A stretch of 64,000 nucleotides of DNA from Azadirachta indica (GCA_022749755.1 CM040450.1:11182913-11246912), one strand, 5' to 3'. Positions 1 through 12,385 are shown, counted from the stretch's first letter. The notes: generated by a model not told the origin, from the sequence alone. Numbers and translations: made by a program.

Positions 1-820
1 TGGATAGAGGATAAATTTGTTCAAAATAGTTAGTGCCAAAGGAATGAAGAAGTTATTACTGAAAATTTTGAGGAATTTTTAACCCAATTTTTACTGTTAG
101 AAAATAAAGTTTCTAGTGAAAATATTAATTTCACTTAAAATTGGGGGGAACTTCTGGTCAAAATAGACATCATGAACATAATGTGCCCGAAGTCTAGTCA
201 GATCAGATATTATGATCATAGTGCACATGAAGTCTAGTCAAATTAGATTGAAGGAATTTCTTAGCTTGACTTAGACCAGCATTAATGAGGGAATAAATGT
301 AGAATCATAACTCTCTATAAAACCCAAGTTAGTGAGTGCTTGTGATTGTGCAGTTATGAGATTAGAATTGAAGATTTCAGTTATAAAAATAATATGATCG
401 TTGGGTAAGAATCTGGTCAAATTAGTATCTTAACTCAAATTAGATTAACTCATGAAGATACCTGGGTTAGATTAATATGTGGACATCCCAAGATAGATTT
501 GTATCAGCTTAGATTAATATGCATAGGCATCTCAAGTCCGATTAGAAAGATATTACTAAGAAAATAAATGTAGAATCATAATTGTCAATAAAATCAAACT
601 AATAATTGCCTATAATTGGTTGATTATGAGGTCTCAGTTAAAGATTTCAATTACAAAATCAATTTTAGCTCATAGAAATTAGTATAAATTAAAGGTAAAA
701 CGAAAAAAAGGTATGCAATTCTTAACAAGATACAAAACCTCTGCCAAAATTTTGTCTTAATCTAACTTAAACATTAAATACTTCTCTAACTTAAGCATCT
801 AAGGGTATATGCTGGTGAAA
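1..820. repeat. Possible retroelement 3' end / LTR-like AT-rich repeat
   Basis: No gene is recognisable. A G-rich run (AATTGGGGGGAAC near 139-151) follows a short open stretch and resembles a polypurine tract before a 3' LTR. The DNA after it is internally repetitive: phrases such as AAGTCTAGTCA and AGATTAATATG recur, and a ~100-bp direct repeat sits at 289-390 and 559-660. A TATA-like CTCTATAAAACCC at ~313 would fit an LTR promoter. No second LTR is in the window, so this is a weak assignment. Confidence 0.25.
289..660. repeat. Diverged direct repeat pair (289-390 and 559-660)
   Basis: Both units begin with AAATAAATGTAGAATCATAA and end with a variant of AAGATTTCAGTTATAAAA. The units are about 100 bp each and about 270 bp apart. 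They probably reflect an internal duplication in the LTR-like sequence. No coding content is seen. Confidence 0.6.
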
Positions 821-1061
821 CCGGCTTTTCCTTGATTTTTGTTCATCTTGCAAGATACTTAGAAAGAAGGAATTGTTGTTGGATATGAAGATTGCAAAAA
901 AAGAATCAACATATATGTTACCCATAACGATTGTCCTTGGAAGTAGATTTCAAATTAATATGGTGTTTTCTTCAATTTAGGAACTGTGAGATCTAATTGT
1001 TTCTCAATCTTTTAGTCCTTAACTTAATAGCTTGTGAATTTTGTGAACTTACTATCTGTTT

Positions 1062-1290
1062 TACTATTTCGGAAGGCACGTAATAAGCTTCAGTTTGAGA
1101 ATATGCACCGTTCTTCGTATCAGATTCAATCTAACTATCTTGGCCACATTCGTTATTTTGTGACTCTTAACTCGAGTTTTGTGAATTTTTAGAGGGATAG
1201 AGACATTCTTTTAGACCTTGGTGTTCTCTAGAATTCTTGGTAAGGCCGCTAAGGCGCACATCTTTAATTGGTATCAATCGCTTGTTGGCT
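1062..1290 (+). pseudogene. LINE ORF2 remnant: linker before RNase H (left part)
   Basis: One frame reads LLFRKARNKLQFENMHRSS, matching the 'ARNKIxFEN' linker that precedes the RNase H domain in plant LINE polyproteins. It continues, with stops, to a degraded 'GILGKAAKAH' segment at ~1225-1260. The expected next residues, VKANVDG, are found only at ~10807, beyond the copia element. So the LINE was split by that insertion. It is non-functional. Confidence 0.55.
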
Positions 1291-1295
1291 AGGTA

Positions 1296-1524
1296 TAATA
1301 GGTTTCAATGCTATATATAATGAAAGAAGGCGAAAGAAAATTTCTATATTATATTATAAGGGTATATATACAAGTCAACGCAAAGGGAAGTCAAGGCCAC
1401 AATTAGTCTTGACTAATAGAAGGCAACAAATTGAGAATTATACATAAGCTAGAAAATATAATACAATAAATATAAATATTATACAATTAATCACATTAAT
1501 GAGTGATATTATTCTTTTCTAATA
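1296..1524 (-). repeat. Copia 3' LTR
   Basis: It matches 5519-5541 plus 10600-10805. Shared blocks include GTTTCAATG, TTTCTATATTATA, AAATTGAGAATTATA, and a long run ending GAGTGATATTATTCTTT. On the minus strand the LTR starts TATTAGAAAAGAAT, just after a purine-rich TTGAGGAGACA tract (polypurine tract position). Confidence 0.8.
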
Positions 1525-4500
1525 TGTCTCCTCAAGATGTTGTTGCCATTGAAAACACCAATCTTGAAGCATAGTTGATCATGAACATTGTGAGACAATG
1601 GTTTGATAATTGCGTTAGCTAATTGATCGATTGAGGAGACATGAGATACTTATAACATACCAATTTTAACCTTATCAAGAACAAAATGGAAATCAATTTC
1701 AATGTGTTTCATTTTTTAATGGAACACTAGATTAGCAAATAAAATATACTGTTCCCCTATTATCACAATAAACAATAGAAGCTTAAGACAAACTAACAGC
1801 AAGTTCTTGTAAAAGGGATTGAACCCAACAAAGTTCAGTAGTGGTAGATGCCATAGATCAGTATTCAGCCTTAACAGAAGAACGTGCCAACGTGCTATAC
1901 TTTTTAAAGCTCCATAAGATGGGATTTGAGTCAAGAAAAACAACATAAGCTCTTGTTGATGTTTGATCATCCTTATTGCCTGTCTAATCAACATTAGAAA
2001 AGGCATGAAGGATGAGAGGATAGTTGCAAAGAAGAATGCCATGAAAGGCAGTGCCCTTAAGATAGCAAAGGAGTCTTTTAACAAGGGTCCAATGAGCAGA
2101 TGTCGGCTTATGCATGAATTGCAAAAGCTTATTGATAGAGAAGGCGTTGTTAGGTCTTGTGACCGAAAGATATTGAAGGCTACCGCCAACATGATGATAT
2201 TTGGTAGGATTTGTTAAAGCACCCTCGTCTAAAAGAAAAAAAGAACTACTAGTAGATATTGATGTATGTACTTCCTTTGCTTGATTCATCTTTGAATGCT
2301 TGTTGGCTTCTATAAAGGAGGTAGGTTTAAAACTAGGTGGTAATGTGACAGTAGTAAGTTAAGAAGTAAGTGGAGATGGATGTTTTATTGAAACATAAAG
2401 TGTTTAGTGGGATTATGGATGTTATTTTTTGAGTGGGTAAGCATAGAATGAATACTTTTAGAATGTTTTGTGGTAGTAAATGGTTGTGATTTGGGAGGAG
2501 GATAGTAAAAGAGATTTATGCATAAGTTATTTGAATAAGAAGAAGAATTAATTAAAGGAGAAGAATTTGAGTGGGATTAATTGGAATTGATTGCATAATG
2601 CAATAAGGAAGTATTCTGGATAATTAAAGGCAAAGATAAAGACGTAACTGAATGGGATAAGAAAGGCAAGTTTGATGTACATGTGGTGGAATACGTTGAA
2701 GTGTCAATCAGTAGGAGAGTTAACACAATTCCAATAAACTTGTGCATGATTGAGGGCGTAGAAGATGAGAGTGAGTCATATAATGTAACTAATGGGGTAG
2801 GTAACACATTCAATGATCGGAGAAAGTAGGAATGATTGAAGGTATAGAAAATTTGAGTGATTCATATGACGTAGTTAATGAGATAGATAACACATTGAGT
2901 GATTGGAGAAAGTGGGAATGATTAAAGGCCTAAAAGATTGGAGTAATTCATATGATGTAGTTAATGGAATAGGTAAGACATTCAAGGAATGAGATAAAGT
3001 GGGGATTTGATTGTAATTATCAAGTAAAAGAAATGATTGATTTATAGGCTTTAAAATGGAGGGCATGTGAATAAGAATAAAGAAAGAATGTTTTGTATAA
3101 ATTTCAGACACTGAACGTGCAAAAGTTTCATCATTAATACTTGAGAGTTGAAAAGGAATAGATGAATAAGAGAAAATATCTTCAACAAATTCAAAGTGTC
3201 TTAAAATATAAACATGCATAGTTGTAGTATCAAGGCATTTTTAAGCACTTTGATTAAGTGAACATCCAATAAAAATATAAGGTTTTGACCTAGGTTCAAG
3301 CTTATTTTTGGCATAAGGTTTAAGCCAAGGATTGCAAAGATAACAAAAAATTTGTAACTTATCGAAATTAGGCACAAATCTAAACAATTTTTTAAATGGT
3401 GAGACCATGGATAAATAGGAGTATGCATGCAATTAATTAGAAAAATGGCAGCATGAAATGTGTAAAACCAAAAAGAAAAAGGAGGAGAAGCATAATGAAG
3501 AAAAGTAAGACCAGTTTGAACAATACAATGATGACACCACTCCTCGATCCTATTATACTCAAGATGTACAGTAGCTTAAGAAAATGAGAAATACCATGAG
3601 TTTCATAAAAATGTTTTACCTTTTTATATTCTCCACCACCGTCAAAGTAAATAGAAATAGTATGATGAAGAAAGAATTTTTCTGTAATTAATTTGAATTA
3701 GGAAAAATTATGAACACCTCTAGTTTTCTTTTCATCGGATATAATCAAATGTATTTGGTGAAATGATCAATAAATATAATATGATAATTATATCTATCAC
3801 AAAATAGAATTGGGGAAGGGCCCTAAAGATCCGAATAAATTAACTCAAGTAGGGCATTACTTGTGAGAGAAGAGTTGAAAAAATAAAGTTTCTGCAATTT
3901 ATTAGAATGACAAGCATTACACGAAAGTTTTGATAAAGACTTGAAAGACATATAAAGGTAACTTATAGGAATGAACTACTTGACATAAAATTTTTGAAGA
4001 AAGGTGACCAAGGCGACTATGCCACCCGTGAGCAAAAGCTTTAACACTTGCAAAAGCAGAAAAAGATAGAATGAAGACTTAGCAAATTGTGCCATAATTG
4101 GGCCACATATAAACTCCATCTTTATTCTATCCTTCCATTAAAACTATTCTTGTGTAAAGTTATTTCTAACAAAAGAAGATAGGTAGAATTCAGTTCAAAA
4201 GATTGTTCGTTGAGCAAAGTTTAGATATTGAAATGAATTTCTTTTGCATGTAAGGGACACATAATACATTATAAAGAATAAAGGGTTTAGAAAAGAAAGG
4301 TAGAGTCGTGGATCCAATATGAGTTATAGAAAAATCTTCACTATCTCTTTTTACAATGTCATCTAAGTTGTTATAATCAATATGAAGTCAAAGATTATAA
4401 AGATCAAAAGTGACATGGTGAAAGGCACTTGAGTCATAAAGCCAATTAAATGAGGCATAGGATGACTGAGCGACATAATAAGTACGTGGTAGAGAAACAA

Positions 4501-5482
4501 ATGGCATGTGAAGAGCTACTATATTAGGAGAGAATGTTGGCACTCATCACCATAGGGCTACAAATTGAAGTTTGATATATTTTATGGCCAAATGTTCATA
4601 TTTAAAACATATTTGGCAGGTAGTCGGATTAGAAACCTCACCATTAATTGTTCAGTTTTTCTTTGTTGTTAGAATTTTGACCTTGCTTTTGTTCATTTTG
4701 AGACTTGTTTTTGTTATTATAACTATTACTATTACTAGCCTGACCATCTTTATTAGTATAGTTGACTATGATAATGATAGTCTCATTATGCATTGATCCC
4801 TTTTTGAGAGATACTTCAAAGTTAACAAGTTTACCATTAAGTTCTTCAAAAGAAATCGGTGATTCCCAAGCCCGAATAGCAATAGCAATTTATTTATATT
4901 CCTAACCACCAAGTCCATCAATAGTTATAAGAACCAAATCTTTAAGATTAAGAGGTTTATCAACCTCAACAAGATCATCAGCAAAGCTTTTAACAATTTA
5001 CACATAATTAGTAACATATCATAAGCCTTTAGCAAACTTTAGAGGTCACTCTTGATTTGCATAACTCGTCTTCTAGAAGTTTTAGAGTAAGTGCTTTCTA
5101 ATTTTTTCCAAAGCTCCATTGAAGTCTTTAAGTGTCAAATAAAAGGAATTATACTTGGAAAAAATGATGCAATGAGAGCACTAAGAATAAGTTTGTCTTG
5201 TCGAACCTAAAGTGAATATGCTATATTAGTCCTCTTGACTTCATTATTGTTCAAAGTTAGAGAAAGACAAAGACGTGTACCATCAACAAATCTCATTAAA
5301 CCATATCCAATAAGAAGGGTATCAAATTGAATTCTCCAAGAAGAATAATTAAAGGTGGCGAGTTTGAAAGGTTCTTGTGCAGTATAATTAATCAAGATTA
5401 ATAAGTTTGAGAATTCAATAGGATTGATTACTGCGATATTTGAAAAGGAAGAAAAAGAGGTAGAGTTTGCAAGAATGGCCAT
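1525..5482 (-). pseudogene. Decayed copia gag-pol polyprotein
   Basis: Read on the minus strand in order. The gag N-terminus at 5482-5207 starts MAILANSTSFSSFSNIAVIN and contains the copia gag signature FNYSSWRIQFDTLLIGYGL. Integrase C-terminal pieces lie at ~3430-3200 (NFDKLQIFCYLCNPWLKPYA, EPRSKPYIFIGCS). The RT end at 2289-1984 has TRPNNAFSINKLLQFMH and AHWTLVKRLLCYLKGTAFHG. The RNase H end at ~1720-1530 ends in an NGNNILRRHI-like tail at the polypurine tract. Many stops and frame changes separate these blocks, so the element cannot encode its own proteins. Confidence 0.8.
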
Positions 5483-5506
5483 TGTAAAATCTCATGAGAG
5501 TTTAGA

Positions 5507-5518
5507 GCTCTAATACCA
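5507..5518 (-). other. Copia primer-binding site (initiator tRNA-Met)
   Basis: On the minus strand TGGTATTAGAGC lies directly after the 5' LTR end (5519) and 24 bases before the gag start. It differs by one base from TGGTATCAGAGC, the usual plant copia site complementary to the 3' end of initiator tRNA-Met. It fixes the element's orientation and the LTR boundary. Confidence 0.85.
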
Positions 5519-5541
5519 TAATAAGTTTCAATGTTATACAT

Positions 5542-8500
5542 CACTACTAGAAAAATTGACATATTTTATATCAGGCTCTTGATATTTTCAGAAAATATCA
5601 AGGTTAATGGATGAAAATGGTCTTTTCCCACAAATGATAGAACTGTAACAAAAATCATTGATATTGAACAACAAGTATCAAGGTTTTTTGACACTAGAGT
5701 ATCGCAAATTAAAACAACGTTATTTTGGTGTCATTTAACACAATAAAATGACATTGTTTTGATGTCATTTTAATTTCAAAAATAAAAAATACCTTTCTTT
5801 GCCCATATACGAAATTGTCTTTTTAATTCTTACTCAAAATTTCCCTTTCCCATGCTTGGTGAATTTTCCCGCACTTGCAAAATCTTTTCCCACCCAAAAC
5901 TTTTCCTTATCCACGAAACCCTACAATCTTTCTCAGCTCTCAGTAAATCTTTATTTCCACCCTTACACATAATTTCTCATCGATCTCTCCTTATTCAACA
6001 ATACTTTGCGTGTGTTGTAATTTACCAATTTAATTAAGATCTTTGTGCATTCCAAGTCCCCTCTATTAATTCACGAATATATATTGTATCTAATTCTTGC
6101 TTCTCTCCCTCCTTTGCTCTGGTTATTTGATTCTTTATTAATAAGAGTTCTATGGAATCTTCAACTTGTACATGGATGAATCTATTCTTAACTTCTCGTT
6201 CTATTTGCTCACTTGCTCGCTTGTTCTCTTGTAGTTAAAGTAAAAAGACAAGAATCAGTGGCTCGTCCAATTTTAGCAAAGCGACGTTGCTTGGGAGGTC
6301 ACCACCTCAATCACTCATCTTTCCACCACTGATTTTGAAGTCGAGTTCTTTGCTACTTAGATTCTCAAGCAAAAGGTATGTTCTAAGGATTGGATTTTAA
6401 GTTTCTTGTGTGTGTTTTTTTTTTCGCTCTTTTTGTTAAGGTATGTTCTAGGGTTTAGATAAACATTGTTACTTAATGATAGCATATGCGTTAAAATTAT
6501 AAAATTACTCTCTCTATCTCTCTCTCAACGTATACATATTCGATCGTTCAATTAATTAGAGTAAAGGATTAGAACATGAGGAGGGCAAAAGACCAAACAT
6601 TGGGATGACTTCCTCAAAAACATCCAGGTTAATTAATTTAACTTTAGTTAGTTAAATAATTAATTAATTAGTTGTATATGCATATACTTAATAGTGGAGG
6701 ATTCAATTAATTAATTTTTATTTGTTTTTTACAGAAAGAGTTGTGGGAGGAAATGATGTGAACCTCGCCAATAACATAACAAAACCTAATATTAAACGTA
6801 ATATTAACCTTGCCAACATTGAGACAAAGCCCAAAATTAATTTGATAATAAATCTTGTCAACGATGTGACAGAAATGCCACAAGAAACGTAATACAGAAC
6901 TCCAAGATTTTTAAGATGCAAGTTTGTTAACTCTTGATCGATTACCTAACAAAATAAGAACCAAAAATTACGGTTGTTTTGAAGATGTCACATCAAGAAT
7001 CTCTAAAATCACTCAAGAATCAAGGTGATAAGTTTAGTTGTTGAACGCCACAAGAATATAATTTTTGATAAGTTCACAAGTTCGTAAAAGAACCAAAGAA
7101 ATAATTTATTTTTCATTGAAAATAATATTCTGAAAACTAATGTTCTCAATTTCAACACAATATTAGCCTCATATAAATAGGCTAATATAAATCGTAAATA
7201 AAATATAAATCAAAAATTAAATAGAAATAAAAAATTCTAACTTAATAGAAATCTTAAATTAAAAAGAAAAACTAATCTAATTAATAAACGTAAAAATAAC
7301 AATCATAAACAAAGTAGGAAACTAATTCTTGATTGAATAAAGAATCTTTAAAAGGCTAAATTATCTATGCGGCATTAGGATTTAATAGCGCAGGGCTATT
7401 TTATTTTCCTTCCTGCAACTCACTTAAATTTTAGTCATGCATTTAGTTTATCTCTTGTAATTTGGCCCACTTAAAAAGTTTAATAGATCATGTGAATACT
7501 ATCCTTGAGTTCCTCCAAGCCCATGTGAAAATTCCTCATCTAGTATGTGTGGTTGCGCAGCTTTGTTCACATTAGGAAATAAGCAGAAATAGCCATTGAT
7601 TGATTCATATAGGCGTTACAAAGTGAGCCTAACTAATTAATTAATGTTTCTGTTTTTGGCTTAAATTATGTGCATCCATGAGTAGAAGACAGATGAAGAA
7701 TAGAGAAAACGGGCAGGTTGGCACAACTGGACTGCCTATATACATAGAGCGTAGCTGGGGATGGCCCATCATCTTTGTCTTCTTCGAATTCAGCTGATTC
7801 ATTTGTAAGGTATTCGATATTATTCCCCCTAGTTCCTTTGACTAAATTTATACTGAAATGTTGAAATTTGTTTTAAATTTGTTGGATACTGTTAATGTTT
7901 TGATATGAGTTAGGCTGGTAGAGAACTGAAATTGGGAATTTTGTAGTAGGGCATGGTTTGTTAACGAAGGAAATTAGCCAATTTGATTGATGCTCTTCGT
8001 GATCGTCTTAAAGTTTAAGCCTTTTCTGGATTGCATTTTATTCATCAAAAGCTGAAATTTATCAACTTCATTCTCAACTTTCCATGTGGGCGTCGTCTTG
8101 ATTACTGTTTTGGTACATTGTACCTTCTCTGTTGTTGCCCTTTGGTATACAAGTTGTTTGTTATAATCCTTTGGAGTCCAGTTTTCTAGTGATTTTTTTT
8201 TTTTTTTGTTTGGTAGTCTGCTATTGCTGTTGTGCAGTTGACTAGCTATTACTCTGCTGCTGCCCTGCATGGTTTTTGTTGCTAATATGCTTTTGTGCTT
8301 CTGCGTTTGCCCGGTTATGTTGCTGTTCGGATCAATGCTAATACTTTTTTTTTTTTTCTTGTTAAAGCATGTTGTGCACTAGTGGTCTTTTATCCTTCCA
8401 GTTTTGGTTTCTTTTTTGGTATTGTTGAGATTGCTAAAGGGTCAAATTTTCATTTTTGGTATTGTTATTGTTCCCAGTTTTCAGTTTTTTAGTCAGTAAA

Positions 8501-10599
8501 CTTAGCCTAAGTCCTTGTTAAAAAAAAAAAAGAGGAAGAAAGAAGAATTGTTTAAATTATTGGATTTGCGTGTACCTATAGGTTCAGGTTCTGTGTCAAA
8601 ATTATATAGGATGTGTCACGAAAAATATTTTATCTTTCTTTTTATACGATGAGCTACATGTTCATTACTTGAATCCTAATGCCAATACATATCAAGTTTA
8701 TCAAGTAAAATTGCTGCTAATTCCCAAAACCTCATATTTTCAAGGCAAACTGAGAGTCTATTTTCTTCTAATTGTGCTGTTATTAAATTTTTTACATTTA
8801 AGTTGTGCGTGCTTTTGCAAGGACTGCCTCAGGTTTTGTGTTCCTACCTTATTTATTAATTTATTTTTCCTTCAGTCCTTTTCTGCTTTTGGTTTTGTGT
8901 TCTCTATACTTCAGTGTGACTTGATAATCTGCTTATATTATGTCCTTTTCTGCATAAATCAGCTGCTCCATGCACCAATGGTTATTGAGTTTCTCTTGTA
9001 GCAATCTGAGAAAAGGTTTGATGGTGGTGTGCAGCTACATAAAAGGAACAAAAAAATTCTGTATTGCTTACTAAGGTAGGTAAGATGTTAGAAGTTTTAT
9101 CGATAGCTCATCCTATTGATTTGAAATAAGAATGCATATTTTTAGTCATGACCTGCATTACTACCTTTTTATTTTTGCTCAAATGAATTGTTGGACTGAA
9201 CTTCAAAATTTTCAAACTTAAGAATGATATGGAATTGCATGTTACATTTGCAGAGTAATCGCTACTTTCCCACATTTTTCAATGGTAAGGTCATTAGACC
9301 ATTTTTCACATTTTACTATTCAGAAGCCAACTTTCTTTTAAATTTCAAATTTAGTCACATGTTTTTTTTAATGCAATTTATTAATGTTTCATTGAGTTTG
9401 ATAAGAATTGGTAATACCATCTTTATCATTCATGTATCCATCTTTTTTCATAGCTAGAAATTGTCTAAAGATTTCTACTCACATGTTTTTTAATCTAATT
9501 TATTAATTATCTGATGTTTCCATCTTTAATACCATATGATGGTGACTCATTTTTTTTTCTTTAATTAATTGGTATTTGCAAGTAGTAACATAGGAAGATG
9601 TTACTGCATAGTACAACCCGGAGATTAATTGCAAGTTAATCAGAGTACTGCATACAGGTTTGAGGAGATGGCTAACACTTAGAATTTGACTTACAACAAT
9701 ATGGCAAGATTAAATAATACATATTTAGGTTAAATATTAAATTTGTTATCTTGTATTACAGGAAAATTGTTAAGTTATTTAGTGAATTTGATGAATTTTA
9801 GTGCTTGTGTTTTGTCTAAAATTAAAGAAAGATTGTGGAATTACTTGATTGAAAAACCATATACTTGTGCTTTGCTTCTGTTTTCCTAGAATTAGTCAAT
9901 ACTTCTCCTTTTGCTTTTACTTTTATTATACATATAATGTTTAACTTATAACTACCTTTACATATAGCAGTTAATTATATTTTTGGACTTAGAATTTAAT
10001 TTTGTACTTACAATTATTTTCGTATATACCATTATTTTTAGACTTAGAATTTAATGGGAGATGGATGTATATAAGTTATTGAATCGTGACTTGAATGGTA
10101 AAAATTTTCAGTGTTCAATTTATAATATTTATGTTAAAGGTCAATTTGCATCATTATATTACTAATAATTTTAATAAATTGGATATTTGAAAAATAAATA
10201 GGGCATTATTGTTAGCGAAAAAAATTAATTTTATTTTTTTAATACATAAAACATTTATTGATGCTAATATTATATCAGCAAACAACCAGTAACATTATAC
10301 AAATTCAACCTAATTTGATACAAATCCAATATATTTTGACATTATAAACATATCAATGTTTTCAACTACAACAAAATTAGAAATTATAAATACCATTTTA
10401 ATAATATAAAAATCTTGATACCACAGTTTTAATATGCTATTGATACATTGAGTACACTGAATACTAATATCTTTATTGTAATACTCTCTATTTGATGTCA
10501 AGGATTATCAATTAGGACTATTATATTACTTAGAAGTGTGTCAATAAAGTATATCACCAATATTATCTGATGTGAATAGTGATCATTTTTCTAATAAAG
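5542..10599. mobile_element. Non-autonomous CACTA (En/Spm-like) DNA transposon
   Basis: The left end is CACTACTAGAAAAATTGAC, the typical plant CACTA terminus. The right end (TTTTTCTAATAAAG at 10586-10599) is a decayed inverted copy matching 11 of 14 bases. Flanking trinucleotides CAT (5539-5541) and TAT (10600-10602) fit a decayed 3-bp target duplication. The ends have subterminal ATATCAA/TTGATA-type motifs. The 5.06-kb interior shows no transposase. It is AT-rich with pyrimidine-rich leader-like DNA at 5800-6380, scattered open frames without recognisable domains, and a candidate poly(A) retroposon near 8.5 kb. Removing 5542-10599 restores the copia LTR at full length, which strongly supports the boundaries. 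Confidence 0.78.
7740..8532 (+). other. Candidate poly(A)-tailed retroposon or captured transcript in the CACTA interior
   Basis: A T-rich stretch that is richer in G and C than its surroundings ends in CTAAGTCCTTGTT followed by 12 A (8521-8532). It resembles the 3' tail of a LINE or processed transcript. No conserved domain is readable and the 5' limit is a guess. CACTA elements often carry gene fragments, which is an alternative. Confidence 0.22.
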
Positions 10600-10805
10600 T
10601 ATGGTGAAAGATGGCAAAAGGCAATTTCTATATTATAATATAAGGGCATATATGCGTGAATAGGTCAATGGAAAGAGAAGTAATCGCCACCGTTACAGCA
10701 TTGACTACAAATTGAGAATTATAAACGAGCTGGAAAATATAATACAATAAATATAAATATTATACAATCAATCACATTAATGAGTGATATTATTCTTTCC
10801 TAGTA
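10600..10805 (-). repeat. Copia 5' LTR, larger fragment
   Basis: This matches 1319-1524 of the other LTR over its full length; both share a nearly identical ~60-bp block running up to GAGTGATATTATTCTTT. The missing 23 bases of this LTR are at 5519-5541, on the far side of the CACTA element. Confidence 0.82.
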
Positions 10806-11441
10806 GGGTGAAGGCGAATGTTGACGGATGGGTAATCTGGGTGACGCTGCTTGCGGTGGAATTTTTCGAAATGATAGGGGCAGTTCAGGGTGCTTTTGGT
10901 CTCTCACTTGGTCATAATAATGCTTTCTTTGCCGAGATTGTGGCTGCCATCTCGATAGTCGAGATTGCTTATGGTTCAATTTTCGTTATACCCATACTTT
11001 CCGGGAGAATATTAGTATAGCAAATACTTTGACAAACTTAGATCTTCATCATGAGATTTTTCACTGGCGGAATACTCTCCCAAAGATGTCTGTAGCCAGC
11101 TTCCTAAGGATGCAAATGGTTTTCTGACTTATCGTTTTCGTTAGCTCCACTGCTGGGAGCAAAATAAAATGCAGTTTTCTGAGGATTATTTGCTGCGTTG
11201 CCAATGCTTTTGCTTTTTTCTGCTGGTGTTTGGATCTTTTGTTGCTGCCATTTGCATAATGGTTTCCTGTGAAGTTGCTGGGGCATATTTTGTTGCGGTG
11301 TTTCCCGTTTTCTCGTTTCATAGCTTCGTGTTTTATGTACGTGATTTGTCTAGCTTTTTGGGCTTTCTTTTCTTTTGTACTATTATGCTCTTTTATTAAT
11401 ATTATTGTCCTAAGCTTTTTCTTGGGATTATTTAAAAAAAT
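10806..11441 (+). pseudogene. LINE ORF2 remnant: RNase H domain and 3' end (right part)
   Basis: The frame at 10807-10980 reads RVKANVDG, then GAVQGAFGLSLGHNNAFFAE and IVAAISIVEIAYG, the plant LINE RNase H pattern (DG motif, then the FxAE helix). It breaks at a frameshift near 10985 (FRYT, normally followed by WLESDS). After ~11090 comes T-rich 3' UTR-like DNA with a short A tail at 11434-11440. The left half of the same domain region is at 1062-1290. The segment is non-coding now. Confidence 0.65.
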
Positions 11442-11455
11442 TATTATTATTGTTA

Positions 11456-11612
11456 TGAAACTCAAATCATGGAAACAAAATACGAAAACAAATTAAGCAA
11501 AAGAAACAAAGTATACCGAGGGAACCTGAATATTTTGGCCGGAAGGAAATCGTGGTATAGCGGAGAGCGACGGCCTGTACTAGACTTCCTCTTCACTCGG
11601 ATATGTTATTTG
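11456..11612. repeat. Direct repeat copy 1 (pair with 13742-13898)
   Basis: About 157 bp starting AAACTCAAATCATGGAAA and including CCGAGGGAACCTGAATATTT and GGCCGGAAGGAAATCGTGG. It is nearly the same as 13742-13898, in the same orientation 2.29 kb away, and both copies are preceded by TTATTATT tracts. The two copies flank the DUF247 pseudogene. The high identity compared with the decayed surroundings suggests a fairly recent tandem duplication. It may be the promoter side of a DUF247 gene, since copy 2 lies ~570 bp upstream of that start. Confidence 0.8.
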
Positions 11613-12385
11613 TGGCCAATTAAAGTGTGGATAGGGGATAGGATTATATATATCAATTAATGTAGGTATTGTTCATCGATGAATTATTAATCGAGTTCAC
11701 AGCTAATCTGTTGTACTCTCAAACCACCTAGTTGTACTAGATGGAGCTTCTGGAAAAATTTTGTATTGGATCCTTCTCTTACCTCAATTATTATTCTTTG
11801 TGGGAAACTCCGACGTCGGTTAAGAAAGACTTCCACGGACTGAAAGATTATGAAGATATTAGCATAGTTGTGAGCTGGCCAATTGACAGCATGACAGTAT
11901 CATCTATTCATGTTAGCATATATGAACCATTTGAACAGTTTAAAGAATTAAGAACAGGTTAACAATTAGGTAGGTCGGCTAGCAGGTGATTGATTATTTA
12001 CTGTTCACATTACTTGTTTCTATCTAGAGGCTCAAAAGTAAAAAAGTTAGCTATCTCACACCATTATAACTAGAGTTCTGAGGTTACCATTTATGTATAT
12101 TTCTAATAGACTTATTATGTAGAATCAGTAGATTGTATATTTAAAACAACTGAAATAAATTTAATTGCTCTCAGAAGAATTTATTATTAACAATTATAAC
12201 CGAAAAGAAAAAAAAAATGAAATAAGTACATAATAGTATCAAGTCGATGTGAAGAATAGATACATTGCAGATGGTTCAACATATTTTGATATTCATGAAA
12301 TCATAAAACGATCAAATCAAATTTCTCACAATGACAAGCATGAAATACCCAAAAAAGAAAAGGGTAGAATTAGCTACATAAATAA
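11613..12385. other. Gene-free interval
   Basis: AT-rich DNA between the repeat and the DUF247 pseudogene. A 73-codon open frame at 11741-11962 (starting MELLEKFCIGSFSYLNYYSL) has no recognised domain and no supporting signals. Nothing else is seen. Confidence 0.5.

Larger units (their letters stand above)
1296..10805 (-). mobile_element. Ty1/copia retrotransposon with a CACTA element inside its 5' LTR
   Basis: The element lies on the minus strand. Its 3' LTR is 1296-1524. The gag-pol remnant runs 5482 to ~1530. A primer-binding site complementary to initiator tRNA-Met is at 5507-5518. The 5' LTR is in two pieces, 5519-5541 and 10600-10805, separated by a CACTA element. The two pieces total ~229 bp, matching the 229-bp 3' LTR. 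Net copia length is ~4.45 kb, normal for the superfamily. The whole element interrupts a LINE RNase H region: VKANVDG follows right after 10805. No clear 5-bp target duplication could be read, and the LTR ends have lost canonical TG/CA. Confidence 0.85.

Noticed and set aside
1716..2192. 158-codon minus-strand frame in the copia 3' region
   Set aside because: Mostly out of frame with the RT/RNase H signature read in the overlapping 1984-2289 frame; part of a decayed polyprotein, not a gene.
7974..8270. 98-codon minus-strand frame
   Set aside because: Contains a translated homopolymer Lys run from a poly-T tract; no homologous domain; inside the CACTA interior.
11741..11962. 73-codon open frame on the plus strand
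   Set aside because: No recognised family and no signals; lies in decayed DNA beside the LINE remnant.
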